NCBI GenBank assembly: GCA_017399145.1
Contig: JAFQEG010000009.1
Span: 1 to 45,570 of the forward strand
Length of the DNA stretch: 45,570 nucleotides
Direction of reading: 5' to 3'
From: Clostridia bacterium
Lineage (GTDB): Bacteria > Bacillota > Clostridia > Oscillospirales > CAG-272
Shown here: positions 42,071-45,570 of the stretch, piece after piece
How the letters are laid out: the number at the start of each line of letters is the position of its first letter
Position numbering within the stretch: the first letter of the stretch is position 1
The notes under the pieces: model-generated
Seen by the model: the letters and a program-made list of their open reading frames with translations, nothing else
Database searches by the model: none
Told to the model about the DNA's origin: nothing
Made by a program: the position numbers and the translations under genes

Positions 42071-42931
42071 TTACATAACATATCTAAAAATATAATATGC
42101 TAACAAAATTACGCCTAAGATTATACGATACCAGCCGAATGCTTCAAAGCTATGCTTCTTGACAAAATCCATTAAAAATTTAATAATTGCCAAGGAAACA
42201 AGGAATGCAACTAGAGTGCCGACTAGCAAAATTAAAAGCTCATAGCTATTTGGAATACCACTTTTGTAAAGGTATTTAGCGCCCTTATAAAGAGATGCAC
42301 CTACCATTACAGGTATTGCCATAAAGAATGAAAACTCGGCAGCGGCAGGTCTTGATACCTTTATTATTGACGCACCTAAAATGGTGGACCCTGACCTTGA
42401 TGTGCCAGGAATTAAGGAAAGGGCTTGGAAAAAGCCAATTTTTAGTGCAGTTTTTGTGTCAATATCGTAAACGGTTTCGTAAACCATTGTGCGATTTTTG
42501 TTTACTCTTTCGATTACTATAAACAAAATACCATAGACCAAAAGTGCAATTGATACAACTATGAAGTTGTGGAATTTTTCTTCAAACCAATCGTCAAGCA
42601 AAAGACCGATTGCACCTGCTGGAATTATGCCAATTATAACTCTTTTCCAAAGAGTCCAGGTTTTTGTTTTCATTAGGTGAGTTTTCGTTTTCGAAAAGGG
42701 ATTAAGCTTGTTAAAAAACAAAACTATAACAGCCAAAATCGCACCTAGCTGGACCACAACGTTGAACATTTCTTCAAAGTTAGGGTTAGTCTTAAACACG
42801 TCAAGATTAACAAATTCTTGTGCTAAAATCAAGTGACCTGTGCTTGAAACGGGAAGCCATTCAGTAACTCCCTCAATAATTCCCATTAGCGCAGACTTTA
42901 AGATTTCAACAAGTAAAAATAATAAATCCAT
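42071..42931 (-). CDS. uppP: Undecaprenyl-diphosphatase (BacA/UppP)
   Basis: The protein has 286 residues with about eight membrane segments. 'GIIEGVTEWLPVSSTGHLIL' near residue 18 carries the catalytic Glu and the SSTGH motif. 'LIPGTSRSGSTILGA' near residue 170 is the second active-site motif. It dephosphorylates undecaprenyl diphosphate to recycle the lipid carrier for peptidoglycan, and gives bacitracin tolerance in known cases. GGAG precedes the ATG. It lies 15 bases after the U32 peptidase gene, so they share an operon. Confidence 0.96.
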   Translation of the reverse strand: MDLLFLLVEILKSALMGIIEGVTEWLPVSSTGHLILAQEFVNLDVFKTNPNFEEMFNVVVQLGAILAVIVLFFNKLNPFSKTKTHLMKTKTWTLWKRVIIGIIPAGAIGLLLDDWFEEKFHNFIVVSIALLVYGILFIVIERVNKNRTMVYETVYDIDTKTALKIGFFQALSLIPGTSRSGSTILGASIIKVSRPAAAEFSFFMAIPVMVGASLYKGAKYLYKSGIPNSYELLILLVGTLVAFLVSLAIIKFLMDFVKKHSFEAFGWYRIILGVILLAYYIFRYVM

Positions 42932-42946
42932 TGATTTTCTCCATAA

Positions 42947-44182
42947 TTATCTTTCAGATGAGCGAATTATGTCGCCTGCCTTTACCTCATATGGCACCTT
43001 CATTTTAAATACCATAGATGGGTGAGGCGCAGAGGGGATTTCGTCCCCGTTTGGTAAATAAAGTCCATCTACCTCGAATTTTCTTCCTGTCATGCCTGGG
43101 GTGATAATTTCGCACACGTCCCCCTTAGAAAGCTTGTTTCTTTGGGTGAAATAGTAGTACTCACCATCGCTCTCGCCAGTGGCAACGCAAAGATAAGCCT
43201 TTTCACGCAAATAGCCATTTTGGGTAACGGTTTGTGGATTTGACATAGGATTATCGTAATAAAAGCCTGTTGCGTATTCTCTGTGGCTTACGCTTTCAAG
43301 CTCACGCAACCATAATGGGTTATAACGATACTCCTGTGGGTTTTTTAGATACTCATTCATTGCAATTTTGTAGGTGTTTGCACAAATTGCAGTGTAATAA
43401 GCGCTCTTCATTCTGCCCTCGATTTTAAAGCTATCAATGCCACTTTCCATAAGGTCGGGAATATGCTCAATCATACACATATCCTTAGAGGACATAACGA
43501 AGGACCCTTCCTTGTATTCCTCGAGGTTTAGATTGTAATCAAGCCTTTTTTCCTCGGCAAAGGAAAGAGGATTTGCGTTTGTATAATTCCATCTACATGG
43601 CTGTGCACAAGCACCACGGTTTGCATCTCTGCCTGTATAGTAGTTGGATAGCAAGCATCTGCCACTATATGAAATACACATTGAGCCGTGAATAAAGCAT
43701 TCAATTTCCAAGGATTTTGGGGTGTTTTTACGAATTTCCTTGATTTCATCAAGGGATAATTCTCTTGCCAAAACAACACGCTTAGCGCCAAGCTTATGAT
43801 AAGCATTAGCCGTATGAGAGGAAACGATGCTTGCTTGTGTGGAAATATGGATTTCCATATTAGGTGTAATTTCCTTTACAAGCTGTAAAACACCAAGGTC
43901 GACTACAATTAAGGCATCAACACCGATTTGGCCGTATCTTTTTAGGTATTTTTTAAGTCTTTCGTACTCAAGTGACCTTGGCATAGTGTTTACTGTTACG
44001 TAAAGCTTAACACCATGGGAATGTGCGTATTTTACCGCTTCCTCAAGCTCATCAAGAGTAAAGTTATCGGCAGCTGCCCTCATTCCAAAGGAATCAGAGG
44101 CGAGATAAACCGCATCTGCACCATATAGAATGGCTGCTTTCATTTTTTCAAAATTGCCCGCAGGACAAAGTAATTCCTTCAT
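42947..44182 (-). CDS. U32-family peptidase-like protein (RlhA/TrhP type)
   Basis: The protein has 411 residues. 'ELLCPAGNFEKMKAAILYGADAV' starts the TIM-barrel-like U32 domain. The signature 'ECFIHGSMCISYSGRCLLSNY', followed by 'GACAQPCRW', carries four cysteines as in the RNA-hydroxylation proteins TrhP and RlhA of E. coli; those make 5-hydroxyuridine in tRNA or 5-hydroxycytidine in 23S rRNA. A C-terminal beta domain ends the chain. True proteolysis is shown for few members, so the RNA role is the better guess. AAAGGA precedes the ATG, under a TTGACA promoter; uppP follows. Confidence 0.9.
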   Translation of the reverse strand: MKELLCPAGNFEKMKAAILYGADAVYLASDSFGMRAAADNFTLDELEEAVKYAHSHGVKLYVTVNTMPRSLEYERLKKYLKRYGQIGVDALIVVDLGVLQLVKEITPNMEIHISTQASIVSSHTANAYHKLGAKRVVLARELSLDEIKEIRKNTPKSLEIECFIHGSMCISYSGRCLLSNYYTGRDANRGACAQPCRWNYTNANPLSFAEEKRLDYNLNLEEYKEGSFVMSSKDMCMIEHIPDLMESGIDSFKIEGRMKSAYYTAICANTYKIAMNEYLKNPQEYRYNPLWLRELESVSHREYATGFYYDNPMSNPQTVTQNGYLREKAYLCVATGESDGEYYYFTQRNKLSKGDVCEIITPGMTGRKFEVDGLYLPNGDEIPSAPHPSMVFKMKVPYEVKAGDIIRSSER

Positions 44183-44219
44183 TTATTATATTCCTTTATT
44201 TATATTGCAATCTCTTTTT

Positions 44220-44248
44220 ATTTTAACATACATTATTATTTATGTCAA
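44220..44248 (-). promoter_or_regulatory. Sigma-A promoter of the U32-uppP operon
   Basis: TTGACA (44243-44248) and TAAAAT (44220-44225) on the minus strand have a 17-bp spacer. Confidence 0.75.
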
Positions 44249-44269
44249 TAAATGGAATAAAATTCAAAA

Positions 44270-44291
44270 AGGCAAGGAAAAATCCTTGCCT
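44270..44291 (-). terminator. Intrinsic terminator after the lipoprotein gene
   Basis: AGGCAAGGA (44270-44278) pairs with TCCTTGCCT (44283-44291) around four A; the minus strand continues with a run of T. Confidence 0.88.
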
Positions 44292-44314
44292 CGATTGTTT
44301 GATTTAAATATAGC

Positions 44315-44917
44315 TTATTTAAACATTCCTTCTATTTTTGCAACCGTGTATCCACTAGAAATGGTAACTATTACCATTGCCATATAGCCACCGATGTTGC
44401 GTAGATAATATACCTGTGTCATGCTGACGCCGGACACCCTGTTAGTGCAAACGCATTTTGTAAATTCAGTGTTGCCGAGCTTTACAGTTTCAATCTCATC
44501 GGTAAACGTAACATTCATAGATGACACGTTAGAAAGCTGATTTTTGAGAGCTTCTATGTACTGCTTCTCTGTCATATTGGTCCAAGATGTCTTTCTGAGA
44601 TTTTCGTATCCCACGCTAATATTTGTTCTCGTAATAGAATCAACCACCATCATATCGTATAGTACAGAGTTGTTTTCAAGAGCATTTTGGAATTTATCGT
44701 CTAAAAGATTGTCTACAGCAAAATTCATAGCATCAGCTATTTCCTCGTCGGTGTAATATACCCATGAAGAAGGCTTCGTGAATTCAAAATCCAACACCTC
44801 GTTTTTGTAAACGGAGCCGTCAATTGTTCCTCTTGAAATCTCGACACGGGGAGCGTTACAGCCGACAAATACCGAAAGCATGATAAGTGCAAGTGCTAAA
44901 GCCAAAATTTTTTTCAT
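44315..44917 (-). CDS. Predicted lipoprotein of unknown function
   Basis: The protein has 200 residues. The N-terminus is a lipoprotein signal with lipobox 'VFVGC' (Cys at residue 20). The mature part begins with a short flexible stretch and then one mixed alpha/beta domain with 'EFTKPSSWVYYTDEEI' near residue 50 and a C-terminal strand pair ('YLRNIGGYMAMVIVTI'). This layout resembles the PsbP/DcrB-like lipoproteins, but the match is weak and I assign no function. AGGAGG precedes the ATG, and the gene has its own promoter and terminator. Confidence 0.78.
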   Translation of the reverse strand: MKKILALALALIMLSVFVGCNAPRVEISRGTIDGSVYKNEVLDFEFTKPSSWVYYTDEEIADAMNFAVDNLLDDKFQNALENNSVLYDMMVVDSITRTNISVGYENLRKTSWTNMTEKQYIEALKNQLSNVSSMNVTFTDEIETVKLGNTEFTKCVCTNRVSGVSMTQVYYLRNIGGYMAMVIVTISSGYTVAKIEGMFK

Positions 44918-44950
44918 AGCTCAGTCCTCCTGATTTTTAACCTTAATTAA

Positions 44951-44979
44951 AGCATACACCAATTTTTGTTTATTGTCAA
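44951..44979 (-). promoter_or_regulatory. Sigma-A promoter of the lipoprotein gene
   Basis: TTGACA (44974-44979) and TATGCT (44951-44956) on the minus strand have a 17-bp spacer. Confidence 0.72.
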
Positions 44980-44997
44980 TGAAATTTTTCTAAGTCT

Positions 44998-45037
44998 TTC
45001 GGAAAAATTCCGGCTGCAATAAAACCGCCTTTCCGAA
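44998..45037. repeat. Inverted repeat upstream of the lipoprotein promoter
   Basis: TTCGGAAA (44998-45005) and TTTCCGAA (45030-45037) are perfect 8-bp arms with a 24-base loop. It lies in the 358-base stretch without a gene between the lipoprotein and tRNA-Cys, next to the multi-hairpin element. Confidence 0.4.
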
Positions 45038-45067
45038 TTTATTATATCACACTTTGGTAAATAAATC

Positions 45068-45230
45068 AAGGCAAAGCCTTGTATATCATCAAAACGCAGT
45101 TTTGTATATCATCATTGCGAAAGCGGATACAGCCTACGGCTGATGATATGCTCAATTTGACGAGATAGGCTCGTCAAATCGGATGAGATACACGCTAAAG
45201 CGTGATGATATGCCATTGATTTCGCAATGG
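45068..45230. repeat. Multi-hairpin non-coding element (six small stems plus an outer stem)
   Basis: Six short perfect stems follow one another: AAGGC/GCCTT (45068-45080), AAAAC/GTTTT (45091-45103), CAGCC/GGCTG (45130-45142), ATTTGACGAG/CTCGTCAAAT (45155-45179), CACGCT/AGCGTG (45191-45204) and CCATTG/CAATGG (45213-45230). They are separated by a recurring GTATATCATC or its near-complement GATGATATG. An outer stem, CATTGCGAAA (45113-45122) with TTTCGCAATG (45220-45229), encloses the central three and competes with the last one. A 74-codon open frame across it on the minus strand runs into tRNA-Cys and is not a gene. It lies just downstream of the tRNA-Cys terminator. Confidence 0.65.
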
Positions 45231-45233
45231 ATA

Positions 45234-45276
45234 AACAAAAAAGGAACTTTTGGTAGACAAAAGTTCCTTTTTTGTT
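45234..45276 (-). terminator. Intrinsic terminator after tRNA-Cys
   Basis: A 19-bp perfect stem (45234-45252 with 45258-45276) has a GTAGA loop; the minus strand ends in T-rich sequence. Confidence 0.9.
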
Positions 45277-45350
45277 GGAGGTGACGATCGGATTTGAACC
45301 GATGGATAACGGTGTTGCAGACCGGGGCCTTACCACTTGGCTACGTCACC
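45276..45350 (-). tRNA. tRNA-Cys (GCA)
   Basis: The minus strand folds as a standard tRNA: acceptor GGTGACG/CGTCACC, T arm with TTCAAAT, anticodon loop CTGCAAC with GCA at 45316-45318, and an encoded 3' CCA (45276-45278). Length is 75 nt with CCA. Confidence 0.95.
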
Positions 45351-45392
45351 ACACTAGAATTATATGCCGAGCATGTTGCTTTTGTTAAAAAA

Positions 45393-45415
45393 CAACATCC
45401 CTTGTGAGGATGTTG
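45393..45415 (-). terminator. Hairpin terminator between tRNA-Gly and tRNA-Cys
   Basis: CAACATCC (45393-45400) pairs with GGATGTTG (45408-45415), followed on the minus strand by six T. It may end transcription after tRNA-Phe and tRNA-Gly; tRNA-Cys would then rely on readthrough or a promoter at about 45351-45390 (none clear). Confidence 0.7.
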
Positions 45416-45421
45416 CTTAAC

Positions 45422-45497
45422 TGGAGCGGATTACGGGGCTCGAACCCGCCACCTCAACCTTGGCAAGGTTGCGCTCTACCAAATGAGCTAAATCCGC
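45422..45497 (-). tRNA. tRNA-Gly (GCC)
   Basis: The minus strand shows acceptor GCGGATT/AATCCGC, T arm with GTTCGAG, anticodon loop TTGCCAA with GCC at 45462-45464, and an encoded CCA at 45422-45424. Length is 76 nt. Confidence 0.95.
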
Positions 45498-45505
45498 ATT
45501 TATTA

Positions 45506-45570
45506 TGGTGCCTCCGGTCGGAATTGAACCAACGACACGGGGATTTTCAGTCCCCTGCTCTACCAACTGA
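45506..45570 (-). tRNA. tRNA-Phe (GAA), 5' part cut by window end
   Basis: The minus strand shows an encoded CCA (45506-45508), discriminator A, T arm with GTTCAAT and anticodon loop CTGAAAA with GAA at 45546-45548. The 5' acceptor strand is outside the window. Confidence 0.92.

Noticed and set aside
45068-45230. CRISPR-like array of repeated short units
   Set aside because: The recurring joints are only about 10 bases, the distances vary and the units between them are palindromes, not spacers; no cas gene is present.
45112-45336. 74-codon open frame on the minus strand
   Set aside because: It runs through the tRNA-Cys gene, its terminator and the multi-hairpin element and has no ribosome binding site.

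Overview
The window looks like a chromosomal segment of an AT-rich, Gram-positive member of the Clostridia, probably an uncultured gut-type Firmicute. The evidence is strong AGGAGG-type ribosome binding sites, many near-consensus sigma-A promoters with 16-18 bp spacers, U-tailed intrinsic terminators, the rbfA-nrnA-truB order, a DUF1934/YwiB gene, an RNase M5 gene, lipobox proteins and a lipoprotein serpin. I cannot name a genus. No transposase, phage gene or CRISPR array was seen.

Region 1-11.4 kb is accessory. It has two large secreted leucine-rich-repeat proteins (the first cut by the window edge), an AraC-type regulator, an SGNH esterase, an HTH-ADP-ribosylglycohydrolase fusion, an alpha/beta-hydrolase esterase, a GH172 (DUF2961) enzyme and a GH78-like alpha-L-rhamnosidase. 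None of the enzymes has a signal peptide, so they probably trim imported acylated oligosaccharides inside the cell. Two copies of a tandem 'CAAGAAAC...AACCAAAAAGTGTATTTTT' box, with about one 22-bp period between half-sites, lie in this cluster and look like AraC-type operators.

Region 11.4-22.7 kb holds a two-gene ABC exporter, the general PTS operon ptsH-ptsI-crr (HPr has Arg where Ser46 is expected), a third large secreted LRR protein with a consensus promoter, hpt and a lipoprotein serpin. Region 21.5-27.9 kb is one long minus-strand operon: rmuC, a WYL regulator, sn-glycerol-1-phosphate dehydrogenase, a glycerophosphodiesterase, a HAD phosphatase and probably the serpin. It reads as a glycerol-1-phosphate salvage cassette.

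Region 28-45 kb is mostly housekeeping: rbfA-nrnA-truB; sdaA with a HEPN-like protein and a DUF1295 membrane protein; comEC (with a metallo-beta-lactamase-like domain that has lost its metal motif) behind a tyrosine phosphatase; cysE-ywiB-holA-rnmV; pgk-tpiA; a U32 peptidase with uppP; a small lipoprotein; and a tRNA-Phe/Gly/Cys cluster. Two complex hairpin-rich non-coding repeats (about 39.75-39.84 kb and 45.07-45.23 kb) sit in this part.

Start codons were moved from the longest open frame where a ribosome binding site or promoter decided it. Function calls come from motifs read by eye; no database search was run.
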